A stretch of DNA of 64,000 bases, taken from NCBI RefSeq assembly GCF_028475105.1, contig NZ_CP116936.1:744001-808000 (forward strand), in the 5' to 3' direction. Under the pieces are notes generated by a model. The model made no database searches and had not been told where the DNA came from. It was given only the letters and a program-made list of their open reading frames with translations. This document shows, piece after piece, positions 39,200 through 46,307 of this stretch (positions are counted from its first letter, which is position 1; each line of letters starts with the position of its first letter). The stretch is from Micromonospora sp. LH3U1 (GTDB lineage Bacteria > Actinomycetota > Actinomycetes > Mycobacteriales > Micromonosporaceae). The position numbers were made by a program, and so were the translations under genes.

Positions 39200-39216
39200 G
39201 TGAACAGCATGTTCAC
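39200..39216. promoter_or_regulatory. Candidate operator between LLM oxidoreductase and Lrp genes
   Basis: GTGAACA-GCA-TGTTCAC is a perfect 7-bp inverted repeat with a 3-base centre. It lies between divergent starts at 39168 and 39262, the expected place for a site bound by the Lrp/AsnC regulator. Confidence 0.55.
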
Positions 39217-39261
39217 GGGCCTTGGTGGTGTTGGCCGTGGATCCATCGGTAGATTCGCCAT

Positions 39262-39744
39262 GTGGCAGAGAATCTTGACGCCGTCGATTGGTCCATTCTG
39301 ACCGAGTTGCAGGGCAACGGCCGCCTGCCGATCACCGAACTCAGCCGGCGGGTCAGACTGAGCGCGTCGGCCACCAGCGAACGGGTGCGACGCCTGGAGG
39401 CGACCGGTGTCATCACGGGCTACCGCGCCGAGGTCGACCTGACCAAGGCGGGCTTCGCCGTGCTCGCGGTGGTGCGGCTGAAGTATCCCGGCAGTCGACA
39501 CGAACCGCTGCGCCAGCTGCTGGAGCGACGGTCGGAACTACTGGAGTGCCTTCGCACCACAGGCGACGACTGTTACGTGTTGAAGGTTGCCGCGACGTCC
39601 ATGGCACACCTCGAACAGGTCGTCAACGAACTCGCCGCGTTGGGCAGCACCACGACCAACGTCGTCTACAGCGCAACGCTGCCCTATCGCGGCCCGCGCC
39701 CGACGGTCTCCATCGGAGACCCGTCCACCGATCCGGTCGCGTGA
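39262..39744 (+). CDS. Lrp/AsnC-family transcriptional regulator
   Basis: A 160-residue regulator. The winged helix-turn-helix is at the N-terminus (LDAVDWSILTELQGNGRLPI, TELSRRVRLSASATSERVRRLE), followed by the RAM ligand-binding domain (AGFAVLAVVRLKYPGS to VVYSATLPYRG). GTG 39262 start. It probably controls the divergent oxidoreductase-deaminase pair in response to an amino acid or related effector. Its stop codon is followed immediately by an array of 17-bp repeats. Confidence 0.93.
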   Translation: MAENLDAVDWSILTELQGNGRLPITELSRRVRLSASATSERVRRLEATGVITGYRAEVDLTKAGFAVLAVVRLKYPGSRHEPLRQLLERRSELLECLRTTGDDCYVLKVAATSMAHLEQVVNELAALGSTTTNVVYSATLPYRGPRPTVSIGDPSTDPVA

Positions 39745-39746
39745 TC

Positions 39747-39844
39747 GGGGCAACCCCAGCGACGGGGCAACCCCAGCGACGGGGCAACCCCAGCGACGGG
39801 GCAACCCCAGCGATGGGGCAACCCCAGCGACGGGGCGACGCCCC
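39747..39844. repeat. 17-bp tandem array of GGGG-CAA-CCCC mini-hairpins
   Basis: Five units of GGGGCAACCCCAGCGAC start at 39747, 39764, 39781, 39798 and 39815 (one has T for C). Each can fold into a 4-bp hairpin. The array ends in GGGGCGACGCCCC (39832-39844), a 6-bp perfect hairpin. It starts 3 bases after the Lrp stop codon. Confidence 0.95.
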
Positions 39845-39885
39845 GCAGGGCGACTAGCATCCGGATCTCGACGTGAGGAGCCCAG

Positions 39886-40971
39886 ATGACATCGGCGGCC
39901 CAGACCCGGTTCGGCATCGTCGGCAGTGGCTGGCGAGGTGAGTTCTTCCTCCGCCTGGCTCGGCTGCTGCCGGAGCGGTTTCGGGTGACCGGGGTGGTGA
40001 CGCGTACCGAATCGCGTGGTGCCGTGGTGGCGGCCGAGTGGGGCGTGCGGACCTTCCGCACGACGGCGGAGTTGCTGGCCCACGAGCGACCGGACTTCGT
40101 CATCGTGTCGGTGCCGTGGCCCGTGACACCCGATGCGACCCGCGAGCTGGTCGCGGCCGGCGTACCGGTGCTCGCCGAGACACCGCCCGCACCTGACCTG
40201 GCGGGGTTGCGGTCGCTCTGGGCGGACGTCGGGGGCAGTGGCCTGGTGCAGGTCGCCGAGCAGTACCTGCTGATGCCGGGGCACGCGGCCCGTCTGTCGC
40301 TGGTCCGCGCCGGGGTGCTCGGCGAGCCGACCTCGGTCCAGATTTCGTCGACCCACCTCTACCACGCGGTCTCGCTGATCCGTGGCCTGCTCGGCGTCGG
40401 GTACGACGCCGCCGAGGTCAGCGCGCGCGCCTTCGTCGCGCCGCTGGCCGATCCGCTGTCTCCGGCCGGTTGGAGTGGCGACGCCACCCCGCAGAACCTC
40501 TCCACCATCCTCGCGACCATCGACTTCGACGGGCGGATGGGGCTGTACGACTTCACCGACAACCAGTGGTGGAATCCGCTGCGTACCCGCCGGTTGGTGG
40601 TGCGGGGGTCGCTCGGCGAGTTGGTGGACGACCGGGTCGTCCGCCTGGTCGACCCGACCACGCCGGTGGAGTCGTCCCTGGTGCGGCGGCAGACCGGTCT
40701 CGACCTGAACCTGGAAGGGCTCGACCTGAAGCACATCAGCTTCGATGGCGACGTCGTCTACCGCAATCCCTTCGTCGGCAGCGGAATGTCCGACGACGAC
40801 ATCGCGGTGGCCGACATCATGGCTCGCGCCGGTGCGTGGGCGCGGGAGGAGGGCGCGGCGCCGTACCCCCTGGCCGAAGCCTGCCAGGACCATCTGTTCA
40901 GCCTCGCCATCGAGGAATCGGTACGCACCGGCGGGCCGGTCGTCACCACCAGGGAGGCGTGGGCACGGTAG
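39886..40971 (+). CDS. Gfo/Idh/MocA-family oxidoreductase
   Basis: A 361-residue NAD(P)-dependent oxidoreductase. The N-terminal Rossmann domain has GIVGSGWRGEFFLRLARLLP at residues 10-29, PDFVIVSVPWPVTPDA near 70, and PVLAETPPAPD (equivalent of the EKP motif, with Thr-Pro instead of Lys-Pro) near 93. The C-terminal alpha/beta domain has VQVAEQYLLMPGHAARL and TLYDFTDN-like LYDFTDNQWWNPLR. Typical substrates are sugars or inositols. The altered EKP motif may affect catalysis. It stands alone behind the mini-hairpin array. Confidence 0.9.
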   Translation: MTSAAQTRFGIVGSGWRGEFFLRLARLLPERFRVTGVVTRTESRGAVVAAEWGVRTFRTTAELLAHERPDFVIVSVPWPVTPDATRELVAAGVPVLAETPPAPDLAGLRSLWADVGGSGLVQVAEQYLLMPGHAARLSLVRAGVLGEPTSVQISSTHLYHAVSLIRGLLGVGYDAAEVSARAFVAPLADPLSPAGWSGDATPQNLSTILATIDFDGRMGLYDFTDNQWWNPLRTRRLVVRGSLGELVDDRVVRLVDPTTPVESSLVRRQTGLDLNLEGLDLKHISFDGDVVYRNPFVGSGMSDDDIAVADIMARAGAWAREEGAAPYPLAEACQDHLFSLAIEESVRTGGPVVTTREAWAR

Positions 40972-41144
40972 CCCCGCGGGGCATGAGCCGTTCGGACAGG
41001 ATCGAGCCCACCGCCTCGGCGGCGTCAGTCCTCAGTAGGACGGGTCAGGTCGAGACACCAGGCGAGGGTGTCACCAGGTGCCTGAGATCGATCTGTGCCC
41101 CGCTCGTGTTCGGACCCTGACCCGCCGTAATTACCGTCGCGGAT

Positions 41145-41603
41145 ATGACGTCATCGATGGGTACGCCAAACAGGTCTGTCGGTCAGCGGGGTTGGAGGCC
41201 GTGGACCGTCATCGCCGTATCCGTGGGGGCGGTGCTGGCCGTAGCGTGCCTACCGGTTCTCGGCTTCCTCGTCTGGTTGTACGGAGGCCCGGACATTGAT
41301 GAGCCGCGAGCGGTGGCCGATCGCTTCATGCAGCACCTGGAACGGAACGAGGACGGCACCGCCTACAGCTTGATGTGTCCGGAGGTGCGGGACCGGATCG
41401 CGATCGGGCAGTTCACCGAGGTCGTGGAGCGCCTGGGTCGGCCTGTCTCCCATGACGTCGGCAAAGGCGGATTCGGCGACGAGGCCGGCAACAGCGCGTG
41501 GGTGACTGTACGGCTGACCGACCGATCTGGTGCGACGACCTCAATGGACCTCCGCCTCGAAACCGAGCCAGGCTGGAGCGTGTGCGACCGGGCCTTCGGC
41601 TGA
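41145..41603 (+). CDS. Single-span membrane protein with NTF2-like domain, 152 aa
   Basis: A 152-residue protein with one membrane helix at about 22-46 (VIAVSVGAVLAVACLPVLGFLVWLY) and an extracytoplasmic part that begins DEPRAVADRFMQHLERNEDGTAYSLM, which looks like a DUF4878/NTF2-like domain. The end WSVCDRAFG has a Cys that could pair with the one in SLMCPEVRD. No function is known. Start ATG 41145; its 3' end faces the DUF4352 gene across a strong hairpin. Confidence 0.78.
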   Translation: MTSSMGTPNRSVGQRGWRPWTVIAVSVGAVLAVACLPVLGFLVWLYGGPDIDEPRAVADRFMQHLERNEDGTAYSLMCPEVRDRIAIGQFTEVVERLGRPVSHDVGKGGFGDEAGNSAWVTVRLTDRSGATTSMDLRLETEPGWSVCDRAFG

Positions 41604-41621
41604 CCCCCTGCCGTGTGGTCC

Positions 41622-41657
41622 GGGGTGGGGCCGGCCCGGTCGGGCCAGCCCCGCCCC
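41622..41657. terminator. Bidirectional hairpin terminator
   Basis: A stem of about 17 bp with two mismatches and a 2-base loop (GGGGTGGGGCCGGCCCG against CGGGCCAGCCCCGCCCC) lies between the convergent ends at 41603 and 41664. Confidence 0.7.
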
Positions 41658-41663
41658 TGCGCA

Positions 41664-42503
41664 TCACGGCTTCCAGGAGCCGGCGGTCCTGAGCTGGTGC
41701 TGGTACTCCAGCGCGCCCGACGTGTCGTGCACGTCGAACACCACACTGCCGGTGCGTTTGGTGCCGGCGGCCAGGTCATTGCTGGCGGGTATCGGTTTGC
41801 CGCAGCCGGACAGGGACCCACCGATCGCGTTGGTCTTGGTGCCGTCGGCGGCGACCCAGTGGAAGAAGCGTGGGTTCGCCGCAGCGGTGCCCTTGGTGAC
41901 GGCGACGGTCACGTCGGCGATCACGTACATGCCCTCGTCGGGCTTGAGGCCCCGGGAGGTGCAGGGTTTGGTGGCGCTGCGGAACTTCGTCACGGTGATC
42001 TCGACGGTGCCGTCGTCGCCGTCGATGACCAGGGTGTCTCCGGGCGACATGTTGCGGGTGTCGTCGTCGACCGGCGGTGGTGTCGACGAGGGAGCGGTGG
42101 TCGGTGGCTGCCCGGCGCTACGGGTCACGTCGGGGGTGGGTAGCGCCTCGGACACGTTGGGCGCGGTCCGGTTGGCGCCGATGACGACCGCCACGATGCC
42201 GCCCGCGCAGCAGAGCAGGGTGAGCACGGCAGCGGTCACCGCGACGAACACCACGGTCTTCTTGGCGCTCTGCGACTGCACCGGTGGCGGTGCGATGAGC
42301 GGATAGCCCGGCCCACCAGGCACCCGGTATCCGCCGCCAGCGCCCGCGTAACCGCCACCAGCGCCTGCGGACCCGCCACCAGCGCCCGCGTACGCGGCGC
42401 CCGAGAACGGCGGCTGCGGTGTCGCCGGATACCGATCGGTCGGCGGGTCCACGTTCGGCTGCTGGGAATCTTGCGGCCCGACGGGGGGCTGAGGGTGGGT
42501 CAC
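41664..42503 (-). CDS. DUF4352-like membrane-anchored protein
   Basis: A 279-residue protein. The cytoplasmic N-terminus (about 85 residues) is rich in Pro, Gly, Ala and Tyr with three AGAGGG repeats. One membrane helix follows (VVFVAVTAAVLTLLCCAGGIVAVVI), then a Thr/Pro linker and a C-terminal extracytoplasmic domain (DTLVIDGDDGTVEITVTKFRS to VVFDVHDTSGA) that fits the DUF4352/telomeric-repeat-like beta sandwich seen in exported actinobacterial proteins. GTG 42503 start. Function unknown. Confidence 0.82.
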   Translation of the reverse strand: MTHPQPPVGPQDSQQPNVDPPTDRYPATPQPPFSGAAYAGAGGGSAGAGGGYAGAGGGYRVPGGPGYPLIAPPPVQSQSAKKTVVFVAVTAAVLTLLCCAGGIVAVVIGANRTAPNVSEALPTPDVTRSAGQPPTTAPSSTPPPVDDDTRNMSPGDTLVIDGDDGTVEITVTKFRSATKPCTSRGLKPDEGMYVIADVTVAVTKGTAAANPRFFHWVAADGTKTNAIGGSLSGCGKPIPASNDLAAGTKRTGSVVFDVHDTSGALEYQHQLRTAGSWKP

Positions 42504-42705
42504 CGTACTCCTTGACGCCTCGTACGTGCGGTTCGGGAACTCGCCGACGCTACCGTGCGTGGCGGAACGCCCGATCGCCGCGCCGGAACGCATCCCACTG
42601 TCCGCGAGGATGTGTTGGACCGGCCAGCCTGGACGGTGTTCAACTGATCACTGAACGCCTATGTGGATAGGTCGCGCGTACGTCGCTCTGAGTGACCATG
42701 GGTGG

Positions 42706-43362
42706 TCAGCGCAGTGGAAGTACGGCGGCGGTGCGGACCAGCCCGTCGGCGACCACGAAGCGGCCGGTGATCAATGCCGGTGGGTCGTCGGCGGCGGCGG
42801 CGTCCACCCGTGCTGGCGCGATCCGGGCCGTGAACGTGCCTGCGTCCGGATCGAGGTCGAGCTGGGCGTCGTGGAAGTCCAGCCAGCTTCCGACGACCGG
42901 GTACCAGACCTTGTAGACGGTCTCCTTGGCGCTGAACAAGACGAGTGGCCAGGACGTGCCGCTGGGCAGCCGCGCGCAGTCGGCCTCCTCCTCGGGCAGC
43001 AGCACGAGTCTGCGTACTCCAGGAGTGACCTCGCGGTGCTGCTCGGCATCCATCCCGACGGACCTGATGTCGGAGGTGTGCGCCGCCGCGGCGGCGCAGT
43101 AGCCGGTGGTGTGGGTGATGGTGCCGACCACCCCGGCCGGCCAGACTGGCGCCCGGTCGGCGGCGGACGGCACGGCGGTCGGTGGCAGGCCGAGATCGGT
43201 CAATGCCCGGCGGGCGCAGGCCCTCCCAGCAGTGAAGTCCCGCCGACGGGTCTGCACGGCCCGCTCGCTGAGGCATGCCTGCTCAGCGGGGAGCAGCTCG
43301 CCCGTCCAGTCATCCGACCCGGCCACGGCCACGGCGACTGTCGACGGCAGCAGGTCACGCAT
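42706..43362 (-). CDS. 4'-phosphopantetheinyl transferase (Sfp/EntD type)
   Basis: A 218-residue enzyme that transfers phosphopantetheine from CoA to carrier proteins. Motifs are RRRDFTAGRACARRALTDLG near residue 40, GTITHTTGYCAAA near 80, GMDAEQH (the GxDxE magnesium site) near 101, and FSAKETVYKVW near 143. Sfp-type enzymes activate polyketide and non-ribosomal peptide carrier proteins; no such synthase is in the window, so it probably serves clusters elsewhere. Start ATG 43362. Confidence 0.93.
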   Translation of the reverse strand: MRDLLPSTVAVAVAGSDDWTGELLPAEQACLSERAVQTRRRDFTAGRACARRALTDLGLPPTAVPSAADRAPVWPAGVVGTITHTTGYCAAAAAHTSDIRSVGMDAEQHREVTPGVRRLVLLPEEEADCARLPSGTSWPLVLFSAKETVYKVWYPVVGSWLDFHDAQLDLDPDAGTFTARIAPARVDAAAADDPPALITGRFVVADGLVRTAAVLPLR

Positions 43363-43561
43363 CGCCTCGGCCTACCCGTCTGTAGAAATGGAGTATCCGG
43401 TCAAGCGTCAACTTTCCGACTCCCACGACCGGAGAAGGTACCGCAAAGATGTAACACCGGAGGGACGCGTCATGCCCTCCCTGATGGCTCCGGGGGGACC
43501 ACCATCAAACCTGGCCGGCACGGCAGCCCGCCAGTCCCGTGGACATCTGGAAGGACGTGCG

Positions 43562-43831
43562 ATGACCGATGGTGTGGAACGGCCGGGGGTGCGGGCTGAT
43601 GATCACGCCCCGAAGACCCCCTGCTGGAGCTGCGGCTCCTGCGGTGACGAGTGGCCGTGCGCGACGAAGCGCAGCCGGCTGCTGACGGAGTACGGGGGCG
43701 ACCGGGCGATGCTCAGCGTCTATCTGGGCTCCTGCCTCGCGGCCGCCACGGAGGATCTGCGCGCCGCCCCGGTGATGTCGCTCCAGGAGAGGTTCATCGG
43801 CTGGTTGCCGCGCGGCTCCCGGCGCAGCTGA
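43562..43831 (+). CDS. Small Cys-containing conserved protein, 89 aa
   Basis: An 89-residue protein with a cluster of cysteines CWSCGSCGDEWPCATKR near residues 21-37 that could bind zinc or an iron-sulfur cluster, followed by a helix MLSVYLGSCLAAATEDL. The DEWPC-A-R pattern is, as I recall, frequent in small actinobacterial proteins near regulators. ATG 43562 start with TGGAAGGACG upstream. No function is known. Ends at a strong terminator. Confidence 0.8.
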   Translation: MTDGVERPGVRADDHAPKTPCWSCGSCGDEWPCATKRSRLLTEYGGDRAMLSVYLGSCLAAATEDLRAAPVMSLQERFIGWLPRGSRRS

Positions 43832-43832
43832 G

Positions 43833-43870
43833 CCTCTGGTGGCCCCGCCGCCGGGCGGGGCCACCAGAGG
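43833..43870. terminator. Bidirectional hairpin terminator, 17-bp perfect stem
   Basis: CCTCTGGTGGCCCCGCC pairs perfectly with GGCGGGGCCACCAGAGG around a GCCG loop. It separates the convergent genes ending at 43831 and 43877. Confidence 0.88.
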
Positions 43871-43876
43871 GGGCGT

Positions 43877-44659
43877 TCAGCGACGCCGGGGCCGCCGGGT
43901 CACAGCGAAGCCGACCACGCCGGCCACCGCGGCGAGCACGCCGCCGATGGCGGTCCAGACCCAGCGCGAGCCGAGATCCGGCAACCAGTCCGTGAGCGAG
44001 TCGCCCTCGTCGTCGGCCTCCGGGTCCGCCACGGGTACGGCGTTGAGCACCGTGCCCGCCTTGGTGTTCGGCACCAGCGGTGCGGCCAACTCGCCGTCGT
44101 CAGCCGAGGCGCCCCGGTCGGCGATGGTGCCGACCAGCAGGTCCACGTCGATCGGCGCACCAAGATCCGGCTCCGGCAGGTCGATCACGGAAAGCCGGAT
44201 CACGTACGTCCCGGGCAGTGGATCGGCCGACCAGGGCTCGGCCCACGGCCGCACCTCCCGCAGCGTGCAGCCCAGCACCACGCTCGACGCCTTCGCGTCC
44301 ACGGTCGGGGTCTGCGCCCCGGCGGTGCACGCCTGACGTCGGCGCAACCCGTCGAAGACGTCGACCGTCCAGGTGGAGGCGCCGCTGCGCCCCTTCGGGA
44401 AGGTGACGGTGGCAGTGATCTCCTGCACCTGCCCGGCCTTCGCCGGGAACGACCAGTAGAGGTGATCGCCGATCGAGGCGTCCACCCGCACCGGCTGCCC
44501 GGCGGAGATCGGAGTGGCGGTGAGGAACGACGTGCCGGCCCGGTTCACCGGTGTGGCACCCGGTGAGGGGGTCGGGGCGGCGACGGCCGAGGCGGGGACC
44601 AGCGCGGCCCCGCCGGCGGCAAGCAGTGCCGCCAGCGACCGGAACAGTGCGGTACGCAT
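43877..44659 (-). CDS. Exported envelope protein coupled to VWA gene
   Basis: A 260-residue protein with a signal peptide (RTALFRSLAALLAAGGAALVPASAVAA), an extracytoplasmic beta-rich domain (LYWSFPAKAGQVQEITATVTF to YVIRLSVIDLPEP) and a C-terminal membrane helix (WTAIGGVLAAVAGVVGFAV) followed by RRPRRR. The topology is type I with one C-terminal anchor. Its ATG shares a base with the stop of the VWA gene (TGATG), so the two are co-translated and probably form a complex at the cell surface. Function unknown. Confidence 0.83.
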   Translation of the reverse strand: MRTALFRSLAALLAAGGAALVPASAVAAPTPSPGATPVNRAGTSFLTATPISAGQPVRVDASIGDHLYWSFPAKAGQVQEITATVTFPKGRSGASTWTVDVFDGLRRRQACTAGAQTPTVDAKASSVVLGCTLREVRPWAEPWSADPLPGTYVIRLSVIDLPEPDLGAPIDVDLLVGTIADRGASADDGELAAPLVPNTKAGTVLNAVPVADPEADDEGDSLTDWLPDLGSRWVWTAIGGVLAAVAGVVGFAVTRRPRRR

Positions 44660-45942
44660 CAGTTCTCCCTCCAGGTGGCGACCCACCAGCGGGTGAGCAG
44701 GCCGGCGAGCAGGCCGGTGATCAGCCCGGCAAGGGTGAGCAGGGCGAGCAGCACCCAGCCCCGGCCGAGGTCCGGTCCGTTCGGTGCGGGCGCGGCAGCG
44801 ACCACGTCGATGGTCAACTCCACCGGCATGCCCGGGGTCGCCGCGGTGCCGGGGCGCGGGGCGAACGAGTTGCTCACGACCAGGCAGACGGTGGTGGGTT
44901 CGACGACCGGGGCGGAGGTCTCCTCGGTCTTGTCGGCATCCTCGTCGTCGGCGGCGGCTGACCAGCGCAGCCCGGCGGAGAGCACATCAGCCCGCCCGCT
45001 GCCGGCGTCCGCGCCTCGGACCAGTTCCCGGCCGTCCGCCGCGGTGGCCCGCAGCAGCACCCCGTAGTCCCGGTTCACTCCTCGGTCCAGCGCCATGCTC
45101 ACCGACGCCCGCAGCTCCTGCCCGGGGCGTACCGGCACCCGGTAGTAGCGGTGCTCGGAGAACTCCTCCCGGTCTGCGTACACACCGGGGGCGAGCAGTG
45201 GCGCCGAGTCGCAGGCGTTCGCGCCGCCGACCACGGTCGGGGCGCGGGTGTGCGTGTCGCCGGCCCGCTCGACGAGCTGTTTGATCCGGTCGGTCAGCTC
45301 CTCGGCGCTCTGCGCGGCGGTGTAGGTGCCACCGGTCGCGCTGGCGATGCAGAGCAGCTGCCGGCGGACCTTCTCGTCGGGGGCCAGGCCGAGGGTGTCG
45401 ACGACCAGGCTGGTGCCCTGAGCGGCCAGCTCCCGGGCCACCTCGCACGGGTCCGGCGGGGCGCAGGTGTCCTCGCCGTCGGTGATCAGCACGATGCGCC
45501 GTGTCGTGGCTCCGGCGCCGAGGTCCTGTGCGGCGGAGCGCAGTGCGAGGCCGACCGGTGTGAACCCGGTCGGCCGCAGCGTCGCCACCGCGGCCTTGGC
45601 CGCGGACCGGTCCACCGGGCCGACCGGCACGATCTGCTGCGTGTCCTGGCAGCCGACCTTCTTGTCCTTGCCGCGGTAGGTCGCACCGAGCACCCGGATG
45701 CCGAGCTGGGTGTCCTCCGGCAGTGCGTCCACCACCTCGTTGAAGGCCTGCTGTGCGACCGAGATCCGGCTGCGTCCGTCGATGTCGGCGGCGCGCATCG
45801 AGCCGCTGACGTCGAGCACCAGCTCGACCCGGGGCGGCTCGGGCACCGGCTCGTCGTCGGCCTGGGCCGGGGCGGGCCCGGCCAGCGCGGTGGTCGCCAG
45901 CAGTCCGAGAAGGACAGCCGTCGATCGTCTGAAGTTGATCAC
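44659..45942 (-). CDS. Membrane-anchored von Willebrand factor A protein
   Basis: A protein of about 427 residues. It has a signal peptide (AVLLGLLATTALAGPAPAQA), a VWA domain (about 40-225) with a full MIDAS motif DVSGSMR and ITDGEDT, a beta-rich domain with FSEHRYYRVPVRPGQELRAS, and a C-terminal membrane helix (VLLALLTLAGLITGLLAGLL). VWA proteins bind partners through a metal ion. GTG 45942 places the signal peptide at the N-terminus; GTG 45966 is also possible. It is coupled to the exported gene downstream, and a candidate small RNA lies upstream. Confidence 0.9.
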   Translation of the reverse strand: MINFRRSTAVLLGLLATTALAGPAPAQADDEPVPEPPRVELVLDVSGSMRAADIDGRSRISVAQQAFNEVVDALPEDTQLGIRVLGATYRGKDKKVGCQDTQQIVPVGPVDRSAAKAAVATLRPTGFTPVGLALRSAAQDLGAGATTRRIVLITDGEDTCAPPDPCEVARELAAQGTSLVVDTLGLAPDEKVRRQLLCIASATGGTYTAAQSAEELTDRIKQLVERAGDTHTRAPTVVGGANACDSAPLLAPGVYADREEFSEHRYYRVPVRPGQELRASVSMALDRGVNRDYGVLLRATAADGRELVRGADAGSGRADVLSAGLRWSAAADDEDADKTEETSAPVVEPTTVCLVVSNSFAPRPGTAATPGMPVELTIDVVAAAPAPNGPDLGRGWVLLALLTLAGLITGLLAGLLTRWWVATWREN

Positions 45943-46145
45943 GGCCCGCAGTGTAGTGAGATCCACTTTGGATGATCGTCTGGGTATCGGGCGTTCCAGC
46001 GCTGGCGCCTCCGGCGAGGGCGACGAGCGTCTCTGACCGGATGGTCCCGCGCTCTGGGTCCACGCCAGGTCACCCTCGGTCAACTGCTGAAGGGGAGGCG
46101 TCGGCCCGGCCGGCTTCGGTCGGAAATCTGACCCAAGTTGACCCG

Positions 46146-46273
46146 TTGTGCCGGTGGTGCACGGTGGTTAAGCTCTTCATGCGCGCCCCAATCGCCCGCT
46201 TCCCCCGTGGCAGGCGATCGGGGCGCGCGTCTCTGTCAGAAGGGCCCGCACGCTTCGGCGTGCGGGCCCTTCT
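46146..46273 (+). ncRNA. Candidate small RNA with C-rich hairpin (6C-RNA-like)
   Basis: TTGTGC (46146) and TAAGCT (46169-46174), spaced 17 bases, form a SigA-like promoter that would start a transcript near 46181. The transcript opens with a 16-bp hairpin (GCGCGCCCCAATCGCC, one mismatch) whose loop contains CCCCC, and ends with a perfect 16-bp hairpin closed by TTCG (46238-46273). The layout recalls the actinobacterial 6C RNA, but only one loop is C-rich and it has five, not six, cytosines. Confidence 0.45.
46238..46273. terminator. Strong UUCG hairpin terminator
   Basis: AGAAGGGCCCGCACGC pairs perfectly with its complement over 16 bp around a TTCG tetraloop. It can end the candidate small RNA on the plus strand and the O-mannosyltransferase message on the minus strand. 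Confidence 0.8.
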
Positions 46274-46307
46274 CCGTCGCGCTATGCGGCGCGTCGCCTG
46301 TCGGTGC

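Larger units (their letters stand above)
45943..46307. other. 365-base intergenic region between VWA and O-mannosyltransferase genes
   Basis: No protein gene is supported. The right half holds a candidate small RNA on the plus strand with two strong hairpins (46181-46228 and 46238-46273), which may also serve as terminator of the O-mannosyltransferase gene from the minus strand. The left half contains the VWA promoter area. Confidence 0.7.

Noticed and set aside
39747..39844. Tandem repeats as a possible CRISPR array
   Set aside because: The 17-bp units are directly adjacent, without spacers, and no cas gene is in the window.
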